A DNA stretch of 41,956 nt, from the IMG/VR virus record IMGVR_UViG_3300031951_000394, positions 1 through 41,956 of that record. One strand, given 5' to 3'. This stretch comes from a virus. Within the stretch, counting starts at the first letter, position 1. Every line of letters begins with the position of its first letter. Shown one piece after another: positions 15,343 through 23,132 of this stretch. Made by a program: the position numbers and the translations under genes. Below the pieces are notes generated by a model. That model made no database searches. It worked only from the letters and a program-made list of their open reading frames with translations, and had not been told where the DNA came from.

Positions 15343-17325
15343 TTAACCTGCTTGTAAAGTGCCAACCTCTTTAACAACCACAGAATCATGCTTTAATGCC
15401 ATTAACCTTGCGGCCGTGGCATCAAAACCAATTTCAACACGATGTCCAGGTTCGACAATACAAATAGATTTGCCTGTAGTAAAATTAAACACAGTATTAG
15501 TTTTCTTACTCACGGCATATTTATGCATTTGTCCTTCCACATACCAACATTCTTCACCGTTAAATTCAATACCTTTTGCATTAGTCTGTTTGACTGCATT
15601 TTCTAAGAACAGTTTTGAACGTTGTACCGCCTTCTCATAATAGGTTTGAGCCATTTTTCCAATAAACTCAGCCTTCTGATCGGTAAGTAAACAATTTTTT
15701 GTGATGTTGTATGTCTTCTTTCCTTCAGGATTAGTAACATGTTTACCATCATCGTCTAAAATTGGTGTCTTAACTTCGAATGTGCAAGCTTCTTTAAGAA
15801 TATTTATCAATTGTCGTCTAGCCCACGCAGCGTTCCTAGGTGCATAACCCTGTCCAACAGAATATTTATTATTTGTGCGTTTATTTAATGTAGCAATCTT
15901 TTTAATTACTTGATTTAATTTAACACGAACACGATCGGTTTCACCTTCTCCAGTAATTAGATAAATATCCTTATCATCTTTCATAAATCGAATACGAGGA
16001 CAAGACATAGGCGCTTCGCTACTCTTATATTCCAAAGCAGTCAATCCATCATGGATTTTAACAGGTAAACCAGAACCAATTGCATCGTGCCACTTCAATG
16101 ACATGTTATGGACCGATTTAACAAACTTATCGAAAGTTTCTTGATTCTTAAAACAAGAAGCTCTATAACAAACCTCTTCAAGCTCTTCAATATTAATAGC
16201 TAGTCCGTTTACTGTGCGTCTTGTATTGGCTGTTGTACGTTTTAATGATATATTTATTCCATTAATAACAAAAGCTTTTTCTACAGTTTGTTCCTTATCT
16301 TCTTCGCCTGCTGCAGGTGTTGGAAACGTATGAGACTCAAGTTCAGCAATTTTGAAATTAATAAATGAACCAATGATATTATAAATATCAGTACGATCAT
16401 CAAAGATCATACGTTCATAAAGATAATCCATTAAACCTGGAGAAGTAATATAGATGCCTTCGTAATTTGCGGTATCTTTATTAATCTTAATTTGATTAAA
16501 TGTTGCTGTAGGTAACTCACCTTTGATTACCTTCACTAACATGTTAGAATTTACAGATTTTTCATAATCTGTAAGAACAACAGTTTTAATACGATCGTAT
16601 GTAACTTTTGCTTGAGGTGGAAGATCCTTTTCAAATTTAATACGATAAAGCTTTGCTTTATTAAAATTAATAAAACATTCGTTTTCTAACTGTTTTGTAA
16701 AGGCAGGATTCAAGAAACATGCCAACATAACTAAGTATGTTTCGGCCGTTAATTCGTTAGTAATAATAATCCTATCCTTTTCTCTTAGATTATTAATTTT
16801 TGCATAAACGAATCCTCTATCTAAATAAACATATAAAGGATTGTCATGAGGAACACACATATGACATAAATCTTTTGTACCTATGTATCGATATGTTATC
16901 CCGTCCTCAACATCTTCGGCTGGAGCTTCACTAATTAAGACAGGCTCAATAGCAGACATTCCATATATGTTATGTGTAAAGAACTTAATGGAATTATGTG
17001 TTCTACGTAAAGCCATTAGATCTTTATCACTTTTAACTGTAGTAGGCAACGATCGAATACAGTCAATAACTTTAAAATCTTTTAAATAAACAGAAGATCC
17101 AAACGTGTTAGACGTAGAATGTACTGGAATAGCTTTACCGACAATTGATTGTAACTGAGCTAGTTGACTCAATCTCTCAATATTGTAGTAAGTTGGCTCA
17201 AACTCAGCCAATGAACTATCTTTCTGCCATGTTACATCATTTTTAATCGTAACATCAAACTTAAGCCCAGTTTTCTCTAGATCATTAACCTGTTTTTGTA
17301 TTTTCTTAAATGTTTCTAAATTCAT
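15343..17325 (-). CDS. Large protein of unknown function, 660 aa, E1/JAMM locus
   Basis: Not recognised. It has no P-loop, no membrane segment and no repeat. About residues 1-60 are helical; 130-260 and 380-560 look mixed alpha/beta, with K-x-x-N-K and C-P-R-I-R-F segments. It is the second largest gene here and sits directly upstream of JAMM and E1 genes, making it a candidate substrate, scaffold or effector of that pair; its last residues L-Q-A-G could be tested as a processed tail. The leader begins just after the strong terminator at 17342-17371. Confidence 0.75.
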   Translation of the reverse strand: MNLETFKKIQKQVNDLEKTGLKFDVTIKNDVTWQKDSSLAEFEPTYYNIERLSQLAQLQSIVGKAIPVHSTSNTFGSSVYLKDFKVIDCIRSLPTTVKSDKDLMALRRTHNSIKFFTHNIYGMSAIEPVLISEAPAEDVEDGITYRYIGTKDLCHMCVPHDNPLYVYLDRGFVYAKINNLREKDRIIITNELTAETYLVMLACFLNPAFTKQLENECFINFNKAKLYRIKFEKDLPPQAKVTYDRIKTVVLTDYEKSVNSNMLVKVIKGELPTATFNQIKINKDTANYEGIYITSPGLMDYLYERMIFDDRTDIYNIIGSFINFKIAELESHTFPTPAAGEEDKEQTVEKAFVINGINISLKRTTANTRRTVNGLAINIEELEEVCYRASCFKNQETFDKFVKSVHNMSLKWHDAIGSGLPVKIHDGLTALEYKSSEAPMSCPRIRFMKDDKDIYLITGEGETDRVRVKLNQVIKKIATLNKRTNNKYSVGQGYAPRNAAWARRQLINILKEACTFEVKTPILDDDGKHVTNPEGKKTYNITKNCLLTDQKAEFIGKMAQTYYEKAVQRSKLFLENAVKQTNAKGIEFNGEECWYVEGQMHKYAVSKKTNTVFNFTTGKSICIVEPGHRVEIGFDATAARLMALKHDSVVVKEVGTLQAG

Positions 17326-17341
17326 AGTGGGTAAAAATAAA

Positions 17342-17371
17342 TGTGGGAGAGTAATCTCTTACTCTCCCACA
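17342..17371 (-). terminator. Intrinsic terminator with GAGA tetraloop
   Basis: Perfect 13-bp stem (17342-17354 and 17359-17371) closed on the minus strand by GAGA, a GNRA loop, followed within a few nt by a T-rich stretch. It ends transcription of 17399-17884 before the 660-aa gene. Confidence 0.88.
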
Positions 17372-17398
17372 CTATTAATTACAATTTTTTATATCGGA

Positions 17399-17884
17399 TT
17401 AACCGATAGTTTTAAACACCGCTTGAAGAATGTCTTCACGGTATTTTGCCAGTTTCTTCTGTGCACCATTAAAGTTGGACACAGTCACATCAATAATATT
17501 TTTCTTACCTTTCTTACTAATTCCCACAGCGATATGTGCACGACGATTTGCGTTCAGCACTTTAGAGATGGGTGACTTAGTCGTACGAGTACGAATTACA
17601 GTATTAGATGCCTTCGTAGCAACTGCACCACCTTGGAGGCGGGCAGTCAACATAAAGGTAGGTTCTTCTGCATTAGCAAGCTTATCGCGAACTTCCTGAA
17701 TTTCAGAATGATCGTAGTTCTGGAACATATATGGAGAACCATTAAGGTAAACCCACTTACCAGCTTTAGTAACTTGCTGCATGATAAGGTCCATAGCTTC
17801 GTCAAGAGTACCGACGAAATCAGTATGACCGCTAGCATCTGCAATTTGACCTTTGATTTGAATTTGGCTTTGAGGAGTATTCAT
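17399..17884 (-). CDS. Hypothetical basic protein, 161 aa
   Basis: Not recognised. The C-terminal half is basic (A-R-L-Q-G-G-A-V-A-T-K...R-T-R-T-T-K; N-A-N-R-R-A-H-I-A-V-G), suggesting nucleic-acid contact, and the middle is Tyr/Asn-rich. It has an unusual leader with five tandem TTTAG repeats (17891-17915, opposite strand) and is closed by a very strong terminator, so it is likely an abundant, separately controlled product. It ends in T-I-G. Confidence 0.75.
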   Translation of the reverse strand: MNTPQSQIQIKGQIADASGHTDFVGTLDEAMDLIMQQVTKAGKWVYLNGSPYMFQNYDHSEIQEVRDKLANAEEPTFMLTARLQGGAVATKASNTVIRTRTTKSPISKVLNANRRAHIAVGISKKGKKNIIDVTVSNFNGAQKKLAKYREDILQAVFKTIG

Positions 17885-17890
17885 AGTATA

Positions 17891-17915
17891 TTTAGTTTAG
17901 TTTAGTTTAGTTTAG
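17891..17915 (-). repeat. (CTAAA)5 tandem pentanucleotide leader repeat
   Basis: Plus strand reads TTTAG five times without error, preceded by TATA and followed by TTTG and a T-run; on the coding (minus) strand this gives an A-rich leader ending 6 nt before the ATG at 17882-17884. Shorter versions occur in leaders at 11345-11354, 11629-11640 and 13999-14008. It may be an A-rich translation enhancer in an SD-independent host or a regulator-binding site. Confidence 0.8.
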
Positions 17916-17929
17916 TTTGTTTTTTTTTA

Positions 17930-18592
17930 TTAGACGAACAGATTCTTTGCGACATTAAGGAGATTTGGAAGTAAACCATACTGTTGAGCAATTGCTAAAC
18001 CTGTAATATTTTGTTTTCCAGCAGCTGACTTAATATCAAAGTTGTACTTCTGTTTGTATGTATTATACAGCATGTTAAAGCACAAGTCAAAGTAAATGCG
18101 TGCATCTTGTGGATTGGTGATACCGTTATTCTTTGCATAATTGCTAGCAAAGTTTGTAACGATTTGACGGATTTCGTCACGCTCATCTTTAGCAACAATA
18201 GTAGGAGCTTGCATTGTTCCTAAGGGTTTAGACAACATAGCAGTTGCAAAAACTTGTTTAAGCTGTGCAACTTGATTGCGAAGTTCTTGTACCTCTTTAT
18301 TTGTTTTATCTTGAGCAGTATCCTTAATGGTTACTGTATTAAGCGGATTTGCTTTTTTAAATGTTTTACACAGTTTATTGACCCCTTTGTCAGTAAATGC
18401 ATAAAATTCAGTTTTACTCACAGTACCATCATTTTTCTTCAAAGGGGCTTTAACTTTTTTGAAGTGAAAACCTTCCTTCATATTACGAAGTGAATCTTTG
18501 CCATTCCAAGAAACACCAATAGATGTACAAACATCATTAGCATTATAAACGGTTTTATTAGATACGGTTGCGGTACGAATTGCAGTAGACAT
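17930..18592 (-). CDS. BRO/KilA-like antirepressor-type protein
   Basis: 220 aa. The N-terminal part (about 1-90: T-V-Y-N-A-N-D-V-C-T-S-I-G-V-S-W...F-Y-A-F-T-D-K-G-V-N-K-L) resembles the DNA-binding domain of phage antirepressor/BRO proteins. A coiled-coil region follows (about 96-115). The C-terminal part (D-A-R-I-Y-F-D-L-C-F-N-M-L-Y-N-T-Y-K-Q-K-Y-N) is like the KilA/ORF6N-type C-terminal helices. Likely a DNA-binding regulator acting during infection. No terminator separates it from the tandem-repeat leader. Confidence 0.75.
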   Translation of the reverse strand: MSTAIRTATVSNKTVYNANDVCTSIGVSWNGKDSLRNMKEGFHFKKVKAPLKKNDGTVSKTEFYAFTDKGVNKLCKTFKKANPLNTVTIKDTAQDKTNKEVQELRNQVAQLKQVFATAMLSKPLGTMQAPTIVAKDERDEIRQIVTNFASNYAKNNGITNPQDARIYFDLCFNMLYNTYKQKYNFDIKSAAGKQNITGLAIAQQYGLLPNLLNVAKNLFV

Positions 18593-18593
18593 A

Positions 18594-19325
18594 TTAGTGG
18601 TTTAAGAATTGAATGTTTTTGAGTCGGATTTTGAAGTTATCGACGCATAAGCGACATTTACTACAAGCTCCTTCTTTGTTTGTATTTTTAACTTTTCCAG
18701 TGATCTCAGGGCATTTTACCCAACGATATTTTTCGTTATCAGGTGCAGTATTTCCAAGCCAAGCTAAAGCTAATCGAGGATTTTTATCTTTATTTTCTTC
18801 GTAAACTTTTAACATAGTTTCAAAGTTTACAGGATCGCAACTTAAATATACACTTAAGTTATTTATTCCTAATAAATGCTTAACATACTCGTGTGATCGA
18901 GTATAAACCCAAAATGTCACAGTTGGAAATTCTTTTATAATTTCTGCCCATGCTTTCGTGTAATCTTCAGAAAAGAAATCACCAGAATAATGTAGTCGAA
19001 AATACAAGTCTTCACCCTTTGATTTTTGGATGAAGACTTGTATCGTCTTACGACATACATCTTTGATCTCTTCTAATGTTTTTCCTTTTACCAATGCTGT
19101 ATTCTCTTCGAGCACAACACCAACATTTTTATAAATAGCGGTTATCTTAGCCATGTAACATGTTTGGCGTTTGAGGCCATCTCGAACATCGAGACAGCCT
19201 CCTTTGCCACAAGTTGCACCAGGACAAGTACCACCGTTTTCAGGTAATCCAAAATTCAATCCAAATGTATTGTAATGATTTGAACGAAATTTGGTTTTAC
19301 CATTATCGGATAACTTAAAACTCAC
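18594..19325 (-). CDS. GP88-like Cys-rich protein (DUF5131/radical-SAM-related?)
   Basis: 243 aa, starting at GTG (19323-19325), the only start before the conserved region; overlaps the ParB-like gene by 11 nt. Residues 33-60 hold cysteines in T-C-P-G-A-T-C...G-C-L...T-C-Y-M. Then F-R-L-H-Y-S-G-D-F-F (about 107-117), F-W-V-Y-T-R, and a C-terminal C-S-K-C-R-L-C. This arrangement matches phage GP88-type proteins, thought to be related to DUF5131/radical-SAM-like folds, though the canonical C-x3-C-x2-C is absent. The function is unknown; metal or FeS binding is probable. Confidence 0.72.
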   Translation of the reverse strand: MSFKLSDNGKTKFRSNHYNTFGLNFGLPENGGTCPGATCGKGGCLDVRDGLKRQTCYMAKITAIYKNVGVVLEENTALVKGKTLEEIKDVCRKTIQVFIQKSKGEDLYFRLHYSGDFFSEDYTKAWAEIIKEFPTVTFWVYTRSHEYVKHLLGINNLSVYLSCDPVNFETMLKVYEENKDKNPRLALAWLGNTAPDNEKYRWVKCPEITGKVKNTNKEGACSKCRLCVDNFKIRLKNIQFLNH

Positions 19326-20340
19326 GACGCATTTTTCTAAGTAAAGGTTTTTCTAGCTTATTAATATTATTCTCATTTCCAGAACTTATAATATCCTTCA
19401 ACATAGTTTTCATATACTTAGGAGTATTACTATCCACATCAATTGAATGTTTATAAAACATCATTAGAATTCTACCAATTTGATGAATTGGATCTGACTT
19501 TCCTTTCCAGCTAGAATTTGAAAGTGTGTTTCTAATACTTAACATAGGACTATCCCCAGGTAAATTAGCTCCAGTATTTACACCCTCTATGAAAGTATCA
19601 AATTTTTCTTTGTTGGCCCAACAAGACAGTACTAATGCTGCCTTCCTTGTATCATTAAATTGTTTTAATAATTTAGGTACATTATTAACATGGGCTAAAG
19701 CTTCTCCAAAAACTTTATGATATTGTTCTAGCTCTGTAATAGTCTTTTTACCATTGCTCCCCTCATTTATAAACAAGTCAATATTTGTATAGACAGTGGC
19801 TCCGTTTTTCGGAAACTCGTCATAAAACATACCCATAGTTTGACTAAGTTGACGGTATCTAGCCGTGTCCATAGCCTTAACTTTCTCCCTTGGTGCACCG
19901 AAAACAATTTCGCCAAACAAAGTCACTTTATCATCACACATAATTTTTGTACGATGATTTCCGTTAGATAACTGCATATACTCATCAACATAAAAAGCAT
20001 TTAGTAATCTACTCTGATCAAAAGACTTTTCTTGAATTTTTTTTCTTAAGGTAGATACATGTAATGGTGCTAATGAACGATTCCTATCCCATTTAATTTT
20101 TCTTAAAAATTCAGCAATTATAGGAGTAATATCTCCATAAGCAACCAAATATTCACAAGGTTTACCTTCGTGGCGATCTTCTTTGATTTCTGTAAAGAAA
20201 GGTAAGATATTAGAAATTTCTTCTACTGTCCACTTTTTATTATTTTCGAATCCATCAACTATAGTTTTAGCTGCCGCATCTAATTGTTCTTTGATTTCTT
20301 CGTCATTAACTCCAATTTTAGGTTTTGTATTTTTTTCCAT
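19315..20340 (-). CDS. ParB/sulfiredoxin-fold phage protein
   Basis: 341 aa from the ATG at 20338-20340, chosen because it lies just after the polymerase stop; an earlier in-frame start would overlap the polymerase. Core motif N-G-N-H-R-T (about residue 130) and the following I-V-F-G-A-P-R-E-K-V-K-A-M-D-T-A-R match the ParB-like (DGQHR-type) phage proteins with V...D-T-x-x-x-R, and the F-x-x-G-x-N-x-G...S-P-M-L-S-I-R-N-T-L segment is also typical. The fold may hydrolyse NTPs or bind DNA. ParB relatives occur with ThiF/JAMM genes in PRTRC cassettes, and such genes lie 2-6 kb away here. Confidence 0.75.
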   Translation of the reverse strand: MEKNTKPKIGVNDEEIKEQLDAAAKTIVDGFENNKKWTVEEISNILPFFTEIKEDRHEGKPCEYLVAYGDITPIIAEFLRKIKWDRNRSLAPLHVSTLRKKIQEKSFDQSRLLNAFYVDEYMQLSNGNHRTKIMCDDKVTLFGEIVFGAPREKVKAMDTARYRQLSQTMGMFYDEFPKNGATVYTNIDLFINEGSNGKKTITELEQYHKVFGEALAHVNNVPKLLKQFNDTRKAALVLSCWANKEKFDTFIEGVNTGANLPGDSPMLSIRNTLSNSSWKGKSDPIHQIGRILMMFYKHSIDVDSNTPKYMKTMLKDIISSGNENNINKLEKPLLRKMRREF

Positions 20341-20351
20341 AACTAGTATAT

Positions 20352-23132
20352 TTAGTGGTCCCACTCCCAAATTTTCTTTTCGAAGTTCCACTTAGTTTCC
20401 TTAGAGAAAATCTTTTCTTTCCCTTTCCATCTATCAGATACAACCATTTCCATACCTAAAGCATCGCCAGTTGCAATACGAACTTTGTCTGTAAAATACA
20501 TCTTACAAAGTTCAGGAAAATAGTTATCATTCATCATATCTTTATGTATTATCCAGTAATTAGCATCGTGAACTACATTTACTGGTTTTATATATTTCAT
20601 CCAAACTCCATCTTCAATCATGGCCTTTTTCATTTGCACAGAGATGTCCCACATAAATAACGCAAGTTCACTAGCAATCGGAAATGCCAAAGATTGATTT
20701 ACCCAACCAGATTTAATAGCTGGATCAGAGCAAAGTTCAAAGTTATAAACCATACCTCGCATATTTGTGATGCGGTGTTCTTCGTGGACTTCTCGTTCAC
20801 ATTTGTTACGATAATCCATATATGTTTTATAACGTTCCCAAGTCTTTAAAGCATACTCGATAAGATCAAGATCAACCAATTCACCACTTTCTGCATAAAT
20901 TTCAGCTTGAATAGGGATAGCCGCACTCATTAATCCTGCTGTATATGCAACTCTGAATGTAATGGATTTAGATGTAACATACTTAGATGCAGAATCTTTT
21001 GTTAACGTAGGATCTTTAAAATAATCCCGCATTTTTGTAGTGTGGAAACCTCCTTGTAAAATATCTTTTATATAGTCTGGATCTTTACTTAAGAAAGCAG
21101 CAATAGCTAAGTCGGCCCCAGCTACGTCAACTTCTGCAAAGTAATAATCTTTATGACCAGCATAAAATATATTTCTAATGTTTTTAGGTGTATCTAACCC
21201 GCAACGTGTAAAGATTGCTGGAATGTGTGACAAAACCTTTGAAGCAGGGTTTTGAACATTTGGTTTAGAGGAACTCCTGAAGTTATCAAGGCACTCATAG
21301 AAATCAGCATGAATAGCTTTATCGTTTGCGAGGGCTGCCCAATACGAAGATTTCAAAGGTTCTTCTTCTCTATCCTCAGGATCAATGAGATCTTCAAAAT
21401 CTTCATGATCAAAGTCAACTCCCTGCGTGCTAAGAAACTTGTTAGAGAAAACACTAACACGAGCTAAATCCAGATACGTTCTTACTATATCATATTTTTT
21501 AGATAATTCTTCGTTATCAGGATCTTTCTTTAATTCCGCAGCAAGTTGAAATCTTATGGAAGCCATAGACTTACCATTTGCCGAAGGCTTATATTGTTTT
21601 TTGGTTACCTCCTTTTGCTTGTCATACCAAGCTTTAGGTTTTGCCTTACCTTTTTTTACGTAATAAGCTGGAGTAAGTTTTAATAACTCAAAGAATAGAT
21701 AATTTTTATCTATAGAAGACCTTGGATTAAAGTCTTTACGTAAACCTTTTTTCTTAGTTTCTTCTTCTCCTATTTCCGCCTCACTTAACTCAAACTTCTG
21801 TGTATCAAAACCAAGTTCACGAGTATATGTCATAAGTTGCTCAAATAAGATCTTATAACAATTTTGATACTGTTCTGTAAGCTTGGTCATACATTCGATA
21901 TCAATAGGAATACCTGTCGCTTCCATATCAAGTAGATAGTTCGATAATGGTAAGTATGTTTGAAAATAATAATTTCTTACTTTTTCTGGTACATACTTAA
22001 TCATTTCACTTCTCATATTTAAACAAGCTTCACGATGTGATACCGCGTCACCTGCACAGTAATCAAGAAATAATTCATTGTCTAAGAAATACAACTCAGA
22101 CATTTCTTCTTTCTTTAGACTATGTGTTTTAAGTGCTCTAGTCAACCTATTATAATAAGGTCTGTAATTAGTAAACTGACGTATACCAACTTCCAATCCT
22201 TTGCCATAACGACTATCAAAGAAAGCCACAGCCTTCATACCATCAAAACCCAAAGTTTCTTCAGGTAAGTTAAATCCTTTAGCTCTTAACCGTTTGTCGT
22301 CTGCCCTAATGTTCCAACCAAGACGATCTGCCTTTGGATGTTCTAACATCACTTTCATCGAATGTAACAGTTCAATATTCTCTGTAGTTTTATCCTCACT
22401 TATAATGGGTAGGATATAAGCTTTATCGGGCTCACAAGAATACTGAAATGTATACATCATTTCATCTTTGCCGAATTTTCCTTTCCACTCAGCATCATAA
22501 CCAATATGAAACTCACCTTTGTCAATATAACCTTGAAGTATTTTTTTGTTTTCTTCAGGATCAGTAACTACTTGATATGTAAAAGGTCTATATTTTAATG
22601 TACCGTTTACATATCTTTTTGCTAATACAAAATGTGAAATAGCATCTGGCCTTAACTTCGGATCAACTCTATAAATCTGCCCTGGAGCGTATGTAGCCAT
22701 AACTGGTCCGTAAGGACTATCAATAATTTCTCCGAGAAAGTCTGAGTGTTTAACAACCTCTTTCATTACACGTTTGAACACTTCAGCTCCTAACGCAATG
22801 ATTAGTTTTGGTTTTATCTCAGCAATTTCAGCATCTAATTCTGCCGCACATTCTTCTATCTGCTCTGGAGAAGGTTTATCCTTGCTCCCGATGCCATACT
22901 TTACCATTGTAGTAAAGAAACAGTCTTCTTCTTTAATACCTGCAGTTTTTAAATTACCCATCAATTCATCAGAGGAAAAATAATCTCTTTTTTCTTGAGA
23001 ACGATAATGTAGTTCAGTATTACGAACATCCTCAAAAGCAGGATGTGAAGAAATAATTAATATCTTCGCTTCCGTATCACCAAACCCAGATAACCAAACT
23101 TTTCCGTTCCTCTCTTCATTTTCTGTAATCAT
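20352..23132 (-). CDS. DNA polymerase, family A, fused to UDG-like N-terminal domain
   Basis: 926 aa, three domains. About 1-175: uracil-DNA-glycosylase family 4-like fold (I-I-S-S-H-P-A; T-M-V-K; L-I-I-A-L-G-A-E). About 205-380: DnaQ-like 3'-5' exonuclease with D213-x-E215, N274...D278 and Y-C-x-x-D362. About 560-900: polymerase, with S-K-P-N-V-Q-N (622-628), motif A D669-V-A-G-A-D-L, motif B around K722, motif C V-H855-D856-A857. Bacteriophage SPO1 polymerase is the known example of this fusion. Here motif C has Ala where HDE is usual. ATGA overlap with the helicase gene. Confidence 0.93.
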   Translation of the reverse strand: MITENEERNGKVWLSGFGDTEAKILIISSHPAFEDVRNTELHYRSQEKRDYFSSDELMGNLKTAGIKEEDCFFTTMVKYGIGSKDKPSPEQIEECAAELDAEIAEIKPKLIIALGAEVFKRVMKEVVKHSDFLGEIIDSPYGPVMATYAPGQIYRVDPKLRPDAISHFVLAKRYVNGTLKYRPFTYQVVTDPEENKKILQGYIDKGEFHIGYDAEWKGKFGKDEMMYTFQYSCEPDKAYILPIISEDKTTENIELLHSMKVMLEHPKADRLGWNIRADDKRLRAKGFNLPEETLGFDGMKAVAFFDSRYGKGLEVGIRQFTNYRPYYNRLTRALKTHSLKKEEMSELYFLDNELFLDYCAGDAVSHREACLNMRSEMIKYVPEKVRNYYFQTYLPLSNYLLDMEATGIPIDIECMTKLTEQYQNCYKILFEQLMTYTRELGFDTQKFELSEAEIGEEETKKKGLRKDFNPRSSIDKNYLFFELLKLTPAYYVKKGKAKPKAWYDKQKEVTKKQYKPSANGKSMASIRFQLAAELKKDPDNEELSKKYDIVRTYLDLARVSVFSNKFLSTQGVDFDHEDFEDLIDPEDREEEPLKSSYWAALANDKAIHADFYECLDNFRSSSKPNVQNPASKVLSHIPAIFTRCGLDTPKNIRNIFYAGHKDYYFAEVDVAGADLAIAAFLSKDPDYIKDILQGGFHTTKMRDYFKDPTLTKDSASKYVTSKSITFRVAYTAGLMSAAIPIQAEIYAESGELVDLDLIEYALKTWERYKTYMDYRNKCEREVHEEHRITNMRGMVYNFELCSDPAIKSGWVNQSLAFPIASELALFMWDISVQMKKAMIEDGVWMKYIKPVNVVHDANYWIIHKDMMNDNYFPELCKMYFTDKVRIATGDALGMEMVVSDRWKGKEKIFSKETKWNFEKKIWEWDH

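Noticed and set aside
17891-17915. TTTAG tandem repeat considered as CRISPR or telomere-like end
   Set aside because: No spacers, only a 5-base unit, and it lies inside a gene leader rather than at a molecule end.
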